NCBI GenBank assembly: GCA_041394605.1 | Contig: JAWKHX010000005.1 | Coordinates: forward strand, 124,001-188,000 | Reading direction: 5' to 3' | From: UBA668 sp041394605 | GTDB taxonomy: Bacteria; Actinomycetota; Acidimicrobiia; Acidimicrobiales; Ilumatobacteraceae | DNA length: 64,000 nucleotides | Shown: positions 1 to 8,744 of the stretch, one piece after another | How positions within the stretch are numbered: position 1 is the first letter of the stretch | Layout: the number at the start of each line of letters is the position of its first letter | Notes under the pieces: model-generated | The model's input: the letters and a program-made list of their open reading frames with translations, nothing else | Database searches by the model: none | What the model was told of the DNA's origin: nothing | Program-made: the position numbers and the translations under genes

Positions 1-143
1 AGTTGTGCCACCTCGAGGTGCCGGGGCACGGGCCCGAGTTCTGGCAGTTGGCCCACCGCTACCCGAAGATGGAGCGGGCCATCGGCTACCTCATCGCCAA
101 GTCCACCGACGCCGAGGACGACGGCGCCGATCCGCCCTGTTGA
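1..143 (+). CDS. C-terminal end of an unrecognised protein (partial)
   Basis: An open frame enters from before the window (first complete codon at position 3) and stops at TGA 141-143, giving the last 46 residues. They contain an aromatic and basic stretch (FWQLAHRYPKMERAIGYLIAK) and an acidic tail ending in DPPC. The helix pattern is compatible with the last helix of a cyclic-nucleotide-binding domain, but this is only a guess; too little is present to name the protein. It converges with the minus-strand gene that ends at 157. Confidence 0.45.
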   Translation, partial: LCHLEVPGHGPEFWQLAHRYPKMERAIGYLIAKSTDAEDDGADPPC

Positions 144-156
144 GCGCACCCGCCCG

Positions 157-2952
157 TCAGAGCGGCTGCACGCGGGCCAGCGACCGCGGGCGCACCATCC
201 CCAACAGCAGGCTGCCCACCAGCAGACCGGCCGCGGCCAGCACCACCAGGTTCAACACGCTCAGCGGGTCCGCCGGCTCGTCAGCGGGTACCGGGGGCAC
301 CGGCGGGGCCGGCAACGCGGCCGGCGGGGTGGTCGCCTCCGGCGCGGCGTCCGGCGCCGCGGCTCGCGGCACCCACTGCACCTCGGCCAGCGTGCGCGGT
401 GCACCGGCACGACCGTCGGGGCCTTCCATGGCCGTCGGGGCCAGCGGCACCGTCAGCGCCCGGTCGCCGGCCAGGTCGCCGGCCAGGTCCAGGGCGCGTG
501 GTTCCTCGGTCAGCACCGTCGGGTTGTCGCCGGCGGGCACGTCCACCGAGTAACCGGCGGGTGGTTCCGCCGACGCCCAGCAGGCCAGGCCTTCGATCTC
601 CAGGTCGAACGTGCCATCCGGACCGGTGACGGCGCTCACGGGAGGCAGGTAGTGGTCGTCGTTGGTGCCCCACTGGCCGTCGTCGCCGGCGTCGTCCGAG
701 CACACCACCACCACGACCGTGCCGCTCACCGCGTCACCCTCGCCGGCCTCGCCGGAGGTGCCGTCCGAGACGCCCTCGGAGGCCTGGGAGGGTGCCTCGG
801 TGGTGGGGATCGGTTCGTCGTGGTCGACCAGGGTGTCGGGCACGCCGGTGTCCACCGGCACCCCGCCGTCCGGGTCGCCCGCGGACACACCGGCCACCAC
901 GGTGCCCTGCACATGGCGGGTGACGGCGCCGGCCGCGTCGGCCCGGCCGGGCAAGCCGCTGGCAACGGCGCCCAGCAGGGCGGCCAGCGCGAGCGCACGA
1001 ACGGCCAAGCGGGCAGGGCCGGCGTCCTCCGGGTCGGGCAGGTAGACGATGGGCCGGGCCTCGGTGACGGAGCGGCCGGGCATGGCACCCATGCGCTCCC
1101 AGATCGGTTCGATGGAGCAGAACTCGGCCAGGGCGATCGCGGCGGCACTCTCCAACTGGCCGAACTCCACACCGATGCGCCACTCGCCACCGCGGATCAT
1201 CGAGTTGCGCACCGTGCACGGGATCTCCACATCGGTGATGCCGGTGGCGGTCGGAATGGCCGTCAGCAGGGTCAGGTGCTCACCCACGGCAGCCGCCGAC
1301 GTGCTGAGCAGGCCGGCACCGAGGGGAGTCATGTCCACCACGGTCACACCCAGGTCGCCGAGGGTGGCGGTGAGGGCGGCCACCACGCGCGGCGAACGGC
1401 GCAACTGGGCGCGGCGGGCCAGCACCCGCAGGAGGTCCAGCGACAGCGCCAGGGTCCACAAGCTGACCAGCAGCAACGCCAGCAGTTGACCCTGGCGCAG
1501 TTCGCCGAGCGTGTGTGTGACCCGCTCGCTCAACCCGCGCAGCACCAGCACGACGCTGAGTGCCACCACGGCGACCGTCAGCCCCGCGCCGTACAGGGCC
1601 GGCACCCGCCGGTGGCCGCCCGGCCGGGCGACCGGCTCATGCCGAAGGCTGGACCACACCGGCCCCAGGGTGTGCAGCGACCAGCGGGTGCGGTCGCCCG
1701 GACGCAGCGTCCACCCGCTGAGCAGGGCGAGGCCGAGGGAGGTGGCGAGGAAGGCCGGCAGCCACATGGCCAGCAGTGGCGCCACGCCCGCGGTGAACGG
1801 CACCTGGCCGGCGAGCAGTGCCCCGCAGAGCACCGCCAGGAACGCGGTACGGCGGAAGCCGGACAGCGGCCGCACCGCCCAGGCCAGATGAGCCAGACGC
1901 GCCGGCGTGGGCAACGGGCCGCGGCGCAACGCGCCGCCGGGGGCGAACAGCATGCGCCGGGCGGCGCGGGCGCGATCGGCCCGGTCGACATGGACGGCGG
2001 CCTCGCTGGGCAGGCTGCGGCGGGCCAGCACCGTCACGTCGGGGGCCACCACCTTCCAGCCGGCGGCCAGGAGTGCGGTGGTGGCGGACCAGTGCGACTC
2101 CAGCGGGTGGGCGCCGGCCAGCGCCGCCACGTCGCGCAGGGCGTCGAGGCGGACGATCGAACCGGTGCCCAACCACATCGCCACACCGCGGGTGCCGAGC
2201 GCCGGGTTCAGGCCGGTCCATTCGAAGGTCAGTTCGTGACGGCGGTTGGGGCCGTGTTCGGGAGAATCCTCGGCGAAGCTGCGGCCGAGACCCTGCACCA
2301 CGGCCACGGTGGGGTCGTCCAGGTACGGGGCCAGGCGGTCCACCAGATCGATGGCCGGCACGTCGCCGGCGGCCAGCACCACGCACCACGGGGTGGCGGC
2401 CGCGGTGATCGCCGCGAGCGCCGACGGGCCCGCGGGCGTGGCGGTCAGCGGCACGGGAACGGCGCCCAGTTCCCCGGCGAGCGCGGCCATGCCGGGGCGT
2501 TCCGAGTGGTCCACCAGCAGCACCCGTTGCACGCCACGCATCGACTTGGCCGCCACCAGCGTGGCCCGCACCTCGTGGTCGGCCTGGTCGGTCACCCGTA
2601 CCAGCACGTCCACGGCCACGCGTACGAGGGAGGCCCCCTCGGAGCCGGGGGGCGGGCCATCGTCGGCCGGATGCGGTGGGTGCACGGCGGTCGGCATCGG
2701 CCACAGCGCCCAGGCCAGTACGGCCGACCCGCTCGCGGCCGCCACTTCGATGACCAGGGTCGGCAGGGCGAGCCACCAGGGCCCGCCACGGGTGAAGCCG
2801 ATGCGCCAGGTGAGGTAGGCCACGGACGCGACAAGGCCCAGGGCGGTCACCGCCCTCGCCACCAGGTGTTCCCTGCGTCGCATCGTCCGTCCTGTCCTGT
2901 CCGCCCACCGTCGGGCAGACGACCTGCGTGCCAGGTCGTCCGTGCTGCTCAT
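157..2952 (-). CDS. Cellulose-synthase-like GT2 protein with dead catalytic motifs, PilZ domain and exported C-terminal region
   Basis: A 931-residue protein from ATG 2952 (an in-frame ATG at 2883 is an alternative start). It has two N-terminal membrane helices (about 31-85), then a family 2 glycosyltransferase-like domain (about 110-340), a multi-helix membrane part (about 360-530) and a PilZ-like domain with RRSPR and DMTPLGAG. The layout resembles BcsA. The GT catalytic motifs are lost: the DxD position reads AAG within LAAGDVP, TED reads LES, and QxxRW reads DRARAARR. After the PilZ domain come another hydrophobic segment, a threonine/proline-rich linker, a Cna-B/SdrD-like beta domain and a final membrane helix before a basic tail. 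Best read as a c-di-GMP-responsive membrane scaffold rather than a polymer synthase; the family assignment is clearer than the function. Confidence 0.7.
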   Translation of the reverse strand: MSSTDDLARRSSARRWADRTGRTMRRREHLVARAVTALGLVASVAYLTWRIGFTRGGPWWLALPTLVIEVAAASGSAVLAWALWPMPTAVHPPHPADDGPPPGSEGASLVRVAVDVLVRVTDQADHEVRATLVAAKSMRGVQRVLLVDHSERPGMAALAGELGAVPVPLTATPAGPSALAAITAAATPWCVVLAAGDVPAIDLVDRLAPYLDDPTVAVVQGLGRSFAEDSPEHGPNRRHELTFEWTGLNPALGTRGVAMWLGTGSIVRLDALRDVAALAGAHPLESHWSATTALLAAGWKVVAPDVTVLARRSLPSEAAVHVDRADRARAARRMLFAPGGALRRGPLPTPARLAHLAWAVRPLSGFRRTAFLAVLCGALLAGQVPFTAGVAPLLAMWLPAFLATSLGLALLSGWTLRPGDRTRWSLHTLGPVWSSLRHEPVARPGGHRRVPALYGAGLTVAVVALSVVLVLRGLSERVTHTLGELRQGQLLALLLVSLWTLALSLDLLRVLARRAQLRRSPRVVAALTATLGDLGVTVVDMTPLGAGLLSTSAAAVGEHLTLLTAIPTATGITDVEIPCTVRNSMIRGGEWRIGVEFGQLESAAAIALAEFCSIEPIWERMGAMPGRSVTEARPIVYLPDPEDAGPARLAVRALALAALLGAVASGLPGRADAAGAVTRHVQGTVVAGVSAGDPDGGVPVDTGVPDTLVDHDEPIPTTEAPSQASEGVSDGTSGEAGEGDAVSGTVVVVVCSDDAGDDGQWGTNDDHYLPPVSAVTGPDGTFDLEIEGLACWASAEPPAGYSVDVPAGDNPTVLTEEPRALDLAGDLAGDRALTVPLAPTAMEGPDGRAGAPRTLAEVQWVPRAAAPDAAPEATTPPAALPAPPVPPVPADEPADPLSVLNLVVLAAAGLLVGSLLLGMVRPRSLARVQPL

Positions 2953-3051
2953 CGGCACACCCAGCGCGCAGCTTGAACGTTCCTTGCCGGTCGACGTGTG
3001 GCAGCGCGGCGACGAGGTGGCCCGCCCACCGTCCGGTAGCCTGCACCCCTC

Positions 3052-4290
3052 GTGGGAACCGCCAAGCGTGAACGTCAGAAGGCCAACCGCAAGCTGCGCC
3101 TCGAAGAGCTGGCCAAGGAGCGCCGCAAGGCGAAGTCCAAGCGGGTCGGCCTGTGGATCGGCGGCGGCATCCTCGCCGTGGTGGCGCTGGTCGGCCTGGT
3201 CACCGTGCTGAGCGGCGACGACGAGTCCGCCACCGGCACCACCACCACGGTGCCCGACACGCTGGAGAGCACCACCACCACCGAGCCGTGGGTGGCCCCG
3301 GCGAAGCCGGAGGTCGTGCTGCCCACCGAGATCCCCACCGCCCTCCACCGCACCACCTTGCGCGAGGGCACCGGCACCCCCGTGGTGGCCGGCGACACCA
3401 TCGACGTGTACTACGTGGGCGTCACCTCCGCCGACGGTGTGGAGTTCGACGAGAACTACACCGCCGGGTTCGGCCCGTTCACCGTGGCCATCGGCACCGG
3501 CCGGGTCATCCCCGGGTGGGACGAAGGCCTGGTGGACACCCAGCTCGGCGGCCAGTACCAGCTGGACATCCCGGCCGACATGGCCTACGGCGACAACCCC
3601 ACCGGCGGCCAGCCCGCCGGCGCACTCAGCTTCGTGGTGGACATCGTGGGCGTCACCGCCGCCGACGGCACCCACACCACCGTGGCCGGGCCCACCACCA
3701 CGGCCGGCCCGCCGGAGATCAGCGAGTTCACCTACGGCACCGGCGCCTGCCCGGAGGCCGACGGCTCCAGCCCGAAGACCACCGAGTTCACCGATGCGCC
3801 CGAACTGTGCATCGACCCCGCCAAGCAGTACACGGCCACGTTCGAGACATCCCAGGGCACGATCGTGGTGGAACTGGACATGAGCGTGCCCGGCACGGTG
3901 AACAACTTCGTGACCCTCGCCCGGTACCACTACTACGACGACACGATCATCTTCCGCACCGACCCGTCGATCGACATCATCCAGGGCGGCGGCCGCACCA
4001 ACACCGACACCCCCGGGTACACCATCCCCGACGAGGGCACCGGCTTCACCTACACCGAGGGCAAGCTGTCCATGGCCCGCACCAGCGACGCCAACAGCGC
4101 CGGCGGCCAGTGGTTCTTCGTGGCCGGCCCGAACGCGTCGGTGCTGGACGGCCAGGGCACGTACGTGAACTTCGGTGACGTCACCGAGGGCATCGACGTG
4201 GTGAAGGCCATCCTCGCCCTCGCCGGCGACGACGGCCAGACTCCCACCGAGGAAGTGCAGCTCATCTCGGTCACCATCACCGAGAGCTGA
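3052..4290 (+). CDS. Membrane-anchored FKBP-cyclophilin fusion peptidyl-prolyl isomerase
   Basis: A 412-residue protein starting at GTG 3052. A very basic cytoplasmic N-terminus (about 1-35) precedes one membrane helix (about 37-58) and a Thr-rich linker. An FKBP domain follows (about 95-205; GDTIDVYYVG, VIPGWDEGL, IPADMAYGD), then a cyclophilin domain (about 260-410; TSQGTIVVELD, NNFVTLAR, FFVAGPN, FGDVTEG). Both are peptidyl-prolyl cis-trans isomerase folds, so the protein probably assists folding of exported proteins outside the membrane. The cyclophilin part lacks the canonical FHR motif (FRTDPSIDIIQGG instead), so its catalytic strength is uncertain. It is divergent from the upstream gene across a roughly 100-bp gap. 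Confidence 0.85.
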   Translation: MGTAKRERQKANRKLRLEELAKERRKAKSKRVGLWIGGGILAVVALVGLVTVLSGDDESATGTTTTVPDTLESTTTTEPWVAPAKPEVVLPTEIPTALHRTTLREGTGTPVVAGDTIDVYYVGVTSADGVEFDENYTAGFGPFTVAIGTGRVIPGWDEGLVDTQLGGQYQLDIPADMAYGDNPTGGQPAGALSFVVDIVGVTAADGTHTTVAGPTTTAGPPEISEFTYGTGACPEADGSSPKTTEFTDAPELCIDPAKQYTATFETSQGTIVVELDMSVPGTVNNFVTLARYHYYDDTIIFRTDPSIDIIQGGGRTNTDTPGYTIPDEGTGFTYTEGKLSMARTSDANSAGGQWFFVAGPNASVLDGQGTYVNFGDVTEGIDVVKAILALAGDDGQTPTEEVQLISVTITES

Positions 4291-4296
4291 CCGGGT

Positions 4297-4920
4297 TCAC
4301 GGCAGGTCGCCGTGCACCTCCGGGGTACCCACCAGTTCCCAACCCGCCGCGGTCTTCAGCAGGGCGTCGCCGGTGCGCAGCACGGCGAACGCCGTGTTGG
4401 CCAGCTTGCGGGTGCGGTGCAGGCGTTCCGGGCTCCAGCCCTCCGCCTCGGTCACCAGGGCCAGGCCCTGCACCAGCGCCAGACCCAGGGTGAACGCCCC
4501 ACCCCGAGGGTCCACCATCGGGTCGCACAGCGCCGCGGCACTGCCGCCGGTGGCCGCCACCACCCCGCCGTCGGCGATCACGTCGCGCAGGGCGGCGAAG
4601 AGCGGAGTGTCCTTCAGCACGGACTTGAGGTGCAGGGGCTGATCGCCCACCAGCCACACCGCCCGGGCGCCGTGCAGCACGCGGGCGGGGCCGTCCTCCA
4701 GCGCCTCACCGCGGCGCATCACCATCAGGGCCTCCACGTCCACGCCCAGCCGCTCGCCCCAGTTCATCGCCGAGGCGACCAGGCGCTCGGGGTGCTCGAA
4801 CGCATCGGCCGTGGGCAGGACCACCACCTTGCCGGCACCGCTGGTGCGCAGCAGGCGAGCGTCGAGTTCGTCGTTGGCCGTGAAGGGGCCACCACCCTGG
4901 AGAGCAATCGTGCCGGTCAT
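4297..4920 (-). CDS. Cyanophycinase-like (peptidase S51 / class I glutamine amidotransferase-like) protein
   Basis: A 207-residue protein that opens with MTGTIALQGGGPF, the typical first strand and glycine turn of peptidase S51/cyanophycinase proteins. A nucleophile elbow TGGSAAAL places the likely catalytic serine at S127. The length is short for cyanophycinase, and no cyanophycin synthetase lies nearby, so the substrate is unknown. It converges with the isomerase gene across only 6 bp and lies downstream of the phosphatase gene in the same direction. Confidence 0.75.
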   Translation of the reverse strand: MTGTIALQGGGPFTANDELDARLLRTSGAGKVVVLPTADAFEHPERLVASAMNWGERLGVDVEALMVMRRGEALEDGPARVLHGARAVWLVGDQPLHLKSVLKDTPLFAALRDVIADGGVVAATGGSAAALCDPMVDPRGGAFTLGLALVQGLALVTEAEGWSPERLHRTRKLANTAFAVLRTGDALLKTAAGWELVGTPEVHGDLP

Positions 4921-4961
4921 GAGCGCAGCGTAACGCCGGTGGCGCTGCGCACCCAGGGCCG

Positions 4962-5756
4962 TCAGACCAGGAAGCGGGCCTCCAGGCCGTCGATGGCAGC
5001 CTGCGGCACACCGAGGTGGAGCACGTAGTCGCGCAGCGAACCGTGGCGCTCGCAGATGGCCCCGATGACGCCGGCCATCGCCTCCGGCACGGCCTCGTGG
5101 AACGCGGTGGGCTCACCGGCCATGCGTTCCAGGATCTCCGGCGACTCGCGCCGGGCCCACTCGCGCATGCGCTCCATGCCCTCACCGGTGAGCGCGTAGT
5201 CGGCCACGATGTACTCGTGGTGCACCCGCATGGCGCCCAGCAGCAGCATGGCCAGCACGCCCGTGCGGTCCTTGCCGGCGGCGCAGTGGAACACGGCGGG
5301 CAGGCAGTCGTCCTCGCCCAGGTGGTCGATGGCGCGGGCGAAGCGGTCGGCGGCGTCGCGGAGCATCTCCAGGTACGCCCACTCCAGGAACTCGGCCGGT
5401 GTGCGGTCGGTGATCTCCACCTCCGGCAGTTCCACCCAGGTGGTGTCCATCACCGAGAGGTGGTGGAACGTGACCGGGTGGTACTCCAGCGGGAAGCGGC
5501 CGCGCAGGTCCAGTTCCTCCTCGGTGCGCAGGTCGATGACCTTCTTCAGGCCGAGGTTGCGCACCTTCTCCAGGTCGTGCCCGGCCAGGCGGTACAGGCC
5601 GTCGGCGCGGTACAGCACACCCCACTTCGTGGTGCGGCCATCCTCGGTGGGGTAGCCGCCGAGGTCGCGGAAGTTGTGCACCGCGTCGAGGTGGAGGACC
5701 CGGCGGGGGTCGCTACCGACATCGGGAAGCTCGTCGAGGCTGATCACGATGCCCAC
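4962..5756 (-). CDS. Tyrosine-protein phosphatase (Y_phosphatase3 family)
   Basis: A 264-residue protein with the family N-terminal signature NFRDLGGYPT (residues 28-37) and the phosphate-binding loop HCAAGKDRTG with catalytic C158 and R164. Such enzymes hydrolyse phosphotyrosine, and some act on phosphoinositides or phosphoserine/threonine. No signal peptide is visible, so it is cytoplasmic. Length and motif spacing match the family. The true substrate cannot be read from sequence; whether it counteracts the Ser/Thr kinase at 56.0-57.8 kb is unknown. Confidence 0.85.
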   Translation of the reverse strand: MGIVISLDELPDVGSDPRRVLHLDAVHNFRDLGGYPTEDGRTTKWGVLYRADGLYRLAGHDLEKVRNLGLKKVIDLRTEEELDLRGRFPLEYHPVTFHHLSVMDTTWVELPEVEITDRTPAEFLEWAYLEMLRDAADRFARAIDHLGEDDCLPAVFHCAAGKDRTGVLAMLLLGAMRVHHEYIVADYALTGEGMERMREWARRESPEILERMAGEPTAFHEAVPEAMAGVIGAICERHGSLRDYVLHLGVPQAAIDGLEARFLV

Positions 5757-5822
5757 GGTACCCAGCGGCGGGTGGCGCGCAGCCCACCGCGCCGTGAACG
5801 TGGTGTGAACGTGGTCGCAGCG

Positions 5823-7049
5823 TCAGGCGCCGGCCACCTCGTCGATGGCTTCGCGCAGGGTGGCCACCAGGTGGTCCATCTCCTCCTCGGTGATGGTGAA
5901 CGGCGGGGCCACCATCACGGCCTCGGCCACCGGCCCGGAACCGGCGGGGTACACCCACAGGTCGCGGGCCAGCGCCGCAGCCACCACGGCGTCGCGGCTG
6001 ACCGTGAGCTCCAGCCCGTAGAAGAAGCCGCGGCCGCGGATGTCGGTGACGGCGGGGTGGCGGCCGAAGGCAGTGCGCAGGCGGGCCTCCAGGCCGGGCC
6101 CCTCGGTGGCCACGCGCTCCACCAACTGCTCCTCGCGCAGGATCTGCAGCACCTTCGCGCCGGCCGCGCAGGCGGCGTCGTTGCCGGTGAACGTGAAGTA
6201 CATGAACCCGCTGCCGGCCAGCGTGGCCACCACGTCGTCGGTGGCGGTGACGGCGCCCAGCGGCACATAGCCGCCGCCCAGGCCCTTGCCGCCGACGATG
6301 ACGTCGGGCTGCAGCGGGAAGTGCTGGTGGCCGTACTTCAGGCCGGTGCGGCCGTAGCCGGTCATCACCTCGTCGGCGATCAGCAGGATGTCGTGCTCGC
6401 GGCAGGCCTGGGTGACCACCTGCCAGTACTCGTCGGAGGCGGTGAGGCAGGCCCCGGCGGCGCCGGTGATCGGCTCGGCGATGAACCCGGCGATGGTGGC
6501 GGGGTCCTCCTGCTCGATGACCTTCAGCACCTGCTCGGGGTCGTCCCACGGCACCTTGGGGAACGGCAGCAGCAGGGGCTCGTAGCCCTTCTGGCGGCCG
6601 GCGTGGCTGGCCACCGCCATCGTGCCGGTGGTCATGCCGTGGTAGCTGGGGTGGCGGCCGATGACCTTCCAGCGGGCGTCGCGACCCTTGGCCACCTGGT
6701 AGGCGCGGGCCAGGCGGATGGCGGAGTCCGTGCTCTCGCTGCCCCCGCTGGTGAAGAAGACGTGGTGGAAGTCCTCCGGGAACCAGTGGTCCACCAGTTC
6801 GTCGATCAGCGCCAGGCGGCTGGGGGTGGGCCACAGCGGCACGGCGTAGCCGTTGGCCATCACCGCCGCGGCGGCCTCGGCCACCTCGGTGCGGCCCCAG
6901 CCGATGTTGCCGACGATCGCGCCGGCCGCGCCGTCGAGGATCCGCCGGCCGTCGGCGGTGATGAGATGGCAGCCCTCGGCGCCGACGATGGTGGGGTAGA
7001 AGGCGGGGGCCCCGGGCAGGAACGAGTAGCGGTCGACGGCGGAGGTCAT
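5823..7049 (-). CDS. Class III pyridoxal-phosphate aminotransferase
   Basis: A 408-residue protein from ATG 7049. It shows the class III pattern: ADEVMTGYGRTG (the Asp binding the PLP ring nitrogen) and GGKGLGGGYVPLGA, whose Lys forms the Schiff base. It probably transfers an amino group from an omega-amino acid, diamine or aminoketone to pyruvate or 2-oxoglutarate; the donor cannot be told. The ATG overlaps the stop of the upstream AlkB-like gene by 4 nt (ATGA), so the two are translationally coupled. The frame stays open upstream, but that stretch is the shadow of the oxygenase gene. Confidence 0.85.
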   Translation of the reverse strand: MTSAVDRYSFLPGAPAFYPTIVGAEGCHLITADGRRILDGAAGAIVGNIGWGRTEVAEAAAAVMANGYAVPLWPTPSRLALIDELVDHWFPEDFHHVFFTSGGSESTDSAIRLARAYQVAKGRDARWKVIGRHPSYHGMTTGTMAVASHAGRQKGYEPLLLPFPKVPWDDPEQVLKVIEQEDPATIAGFIAEPITGAAGACLTASDEYWQVVTQACREHDILLIADEVMTGYGRTGLKYGHQHFPLQPDVIVGGKGLGGGYVPLGAVTATDDVVATLAGSGFMYFTFTGNDAACAAGAKVLQILREEQLVERVATEGPGLEARLRTAFGRHPAVTDIRGRGFFYGLELTVSRDAVVAAALARDLWVYPAGSGPVAEAVMVAPPFTITEEEMDHLVATLREAIDEVAGA

Positions 7050-7747
7050 GCGGGCAGTATCGCGCCCGGGTCGGGCTGCCCGGGCGTCCAATCCGCGAGG
7101 TGGTGGCGGAACATGATGCTGAGGCGTGGCCCGTCGGCGTGGGCCACCTTGGGCACGCAGTGCTCCCAGCGGTGCTGGCAGGCCCCACCCATCACGAACA
7201 GGTCGCCCTGCCCGAGTTGCCAGGTGCGCGACGGGCCACCGCCGGCCGGGCGCAACTGGAACGGGCGGGGCGAGCCGGTGCTGAGGATCACCACCACCGG
7301 GTTCTCGAGCGCCTTGCGCTCCCGGTCGGCGTGCCAGGCCACGGAGTCGCGCCCGTCGCGGTAGAGGTTGAAGCCGATGGAGTCGAACGGCCGCTGGTAC
7401 TCCCGGCTGAGCGCGGCACGGGCCTCGGCCAGCACGGGCAGCGGTTCGGGGGTGGAGCTGCCCTCCCCCCACCAGGCGGTGAGGCGTGGTTCGGGCAGGC
7501 GGCGGTCGAACATGGTGACCTCGCGCTGGCGCCACGGCAGCTTGGCCACCAGTTCGGCGAACACGAGGTCCGCCCCGTGCAGCCAGCCGGGCACGTGCTC
7601 CACCCAGGACTCGGGGTCCAGCCAGGTGCGGGTGGCGCCGTGGAACGAAGGGTCCACCCGGGGCTCTTCGAAGGCGAACAGGCACTGTTGCCAGATGAGG
7701 TCGGCATCGAGGTCCGAAGTGACGGCGGGGGGAGTCGTCGTGGGCAT
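7046..7747 (-). CDS. AlkB-like 2-oxoglutarate/Fe(II) dioxygenase
   Basis: A 233-residue protein. The double-stranded beta-helix core carries the iron ligands in WHADRE (HxD), a distal His in CQHRWEH and a 2-oxoglutarate-binding Arg in RLSIMFRHH. This matches bacterial AlkB-like DNA/RNA dealkylation oxygenases, including the preceding IGFNLYRDGRDSVAWH stretch. The start is taken at ATG 7747; ATG 7756 three codons upstream is also possible, and neither has a clear Shine-Dalgarno. A 4-nt overlap with the aminotransferase indicates one operon, although a functional link between them is not obvious. Confidence 0.8.
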   Translation of the reverse strand: MPTTTPPAVTSDLDADLIWQQCLFAFEEPRVDPSFHGATRTWLDPESWVEHVPGWLHGADLVFAELVAKLPWRQREVTMFDRRLPEPRLTAWWGEGSSTPEPLPVLAEARAALSREYQRPFDSIGFNLYRDGRDSVAWHADRERKALENPVVVILSTGSPRPFQLRPAGGGPSRTWQLGQGDLFVMGGACQHRWEHCVPKVAHADGPRLSIMFRHHLADWTPGQPDPGAILPA

Positions 7748-7793
7748 GCCGGCCATCTTCGCGCGGCGAACATGTGTTCGCAACCCGCGCCCA

Positions 7794-8738
7794 TCAGGTG
7801 GTCGGGGGAGCCGACTCCTTCGGGGTGTCGGCGGTCCCGGCGGCGGGCGGGGCCGCCAGCCAGCCGGGCTCCACCCACATGTCCGCGACGCGGCACGTCG
7901 CCGTCCGCTGGGACACCACATGGGCAACCCGGGTGGCGTCATCACCCGGTGGTGTCGCGAACTCGAGGACGAGAACGCTCACGCCGTCGAGGTCGCAGCC
8001 CGTTCCGAGCCACTCGGCGGCCTCGGCCCGAACGGTGGCGGGCACCACGAGCAGTGCCTTCCACGGGGCACCCGGGTCCACCGATGCGGCAGGAAGCGGT
8101 TTGGAGGCGTCGAACACCTTGTCCGCTTCGTTGGTGACGTACCCGAAGAGGGCCGCTCCGAAAGCAGCGAGCAGGCTGCCGCCGAGCATCAACCACGCCG
8201 CCATCGCGTTGACGCCGCTGATCCGTTCGGCCCGCGCTGTGGCGAGTATGTCCTGCCTGGCGCTGAGCGCGATCGTCAGCCCGACACGCTGGTCCTCGTT
8301 CGCCTGGAACGCGGTCGGGCCGGCGGCGCGCTCGACGATGCGCCTGTCCAGATCCTCCTTGAAAGCCTGGAGGGAATCCGCGCCATTGAGGAGGTACTTC
8401 GAGCGCTCGACCAGGTCGCGGGCATTCTTGGTCGGCCCACGCTTCGCCGACTGCAGCGCGGCCATCGTGACCCTGCCGGCGCGGGCAACCCACACGACGG
8501 CCATGACCAGAACGGCGGCACCACTGGTGAACGCGGCGATGGCCCCGAGTGCCAACCACAGCCGTCCCCCCGAGTAATCACCACGTCCGAGGCGGTCGAG
8601 GCTCAGCTTGGCGACGGCGAACGAGCCGGCCGCGGCCAGGGCGCCAACGGCCCACTGGGTGATCTTCAGCAGGTCGATGCCGGCGGACGGCGCAGCCGCC
8701 TGGGCTTTCTGTGCATCAGGAGCGGCGGGATCTGCCAC
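7794..8738 (-). CDS. Unrecognised membrane protein, second gene of an orphan cassette
   Basis: A 314-residue protein starting at GTG 8738, 6 bp after the stop of the small acidic-tail gene. Two membrane helices lie near residues 26-47 and 61-86. A charged, probably helical cytoplasmic segment spans about 90-172, a third helix spans about 176-202, and a soluble C-terminal domain (about 210-300) contains VLVLEFATPP and ends in an Ala/Pro/Thr-rich tail. I recognise no family. The topology (two helices, coiled segment, one helix, C-terminal sensor-like domain) would suit a membrane sensor or pore component, but this is inference. Confidence 0.65.
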   Translation of the reverse strand: MADPAAPDAQKAQAAAPSAGIDLLKITQWAVGALAAAGSFAVAKLSLDRLGRGDYSGGRLWLALGAIAAFTSGAAVLVMAVVWVARAGRVTMAALQSAKRGPTKNARDLVERSKYLLNGADSLQAFKEDLDRRIVERAAGPTAFQANEDQRVGLTIALSARQDILATARAERISGVNAMAAWLMLGGSLLAAFGAALFGYVTNEADKVFDASKPLPAASVDPGAPWKALLVVPATVRAEAAEWLGTGCDLDGVSVLVLEFATPPGDDATRVAHVVSQRTATCRVADMWVEPGWLAAPPAAGTADTPKESAPPTT

Positions 8739-8744
8739 GACGGG

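Noticed and set aside
652..2976. A 774-residue plus-strand reading frame opposite the GT-PilZ gene.
   Set aside because: It is His/Gly/Arg-rich low-complexity sequence, the usual antisense shadow in very GC-rich DNA; the minus strand has clear domain structure.
5016..7364. A 782-residue plus-strand frame across the phosphatase and aminotransferase genes.
   Set aside because: Same antisense-shadow composition; both minus-strand genes have complete catalytic motifs.
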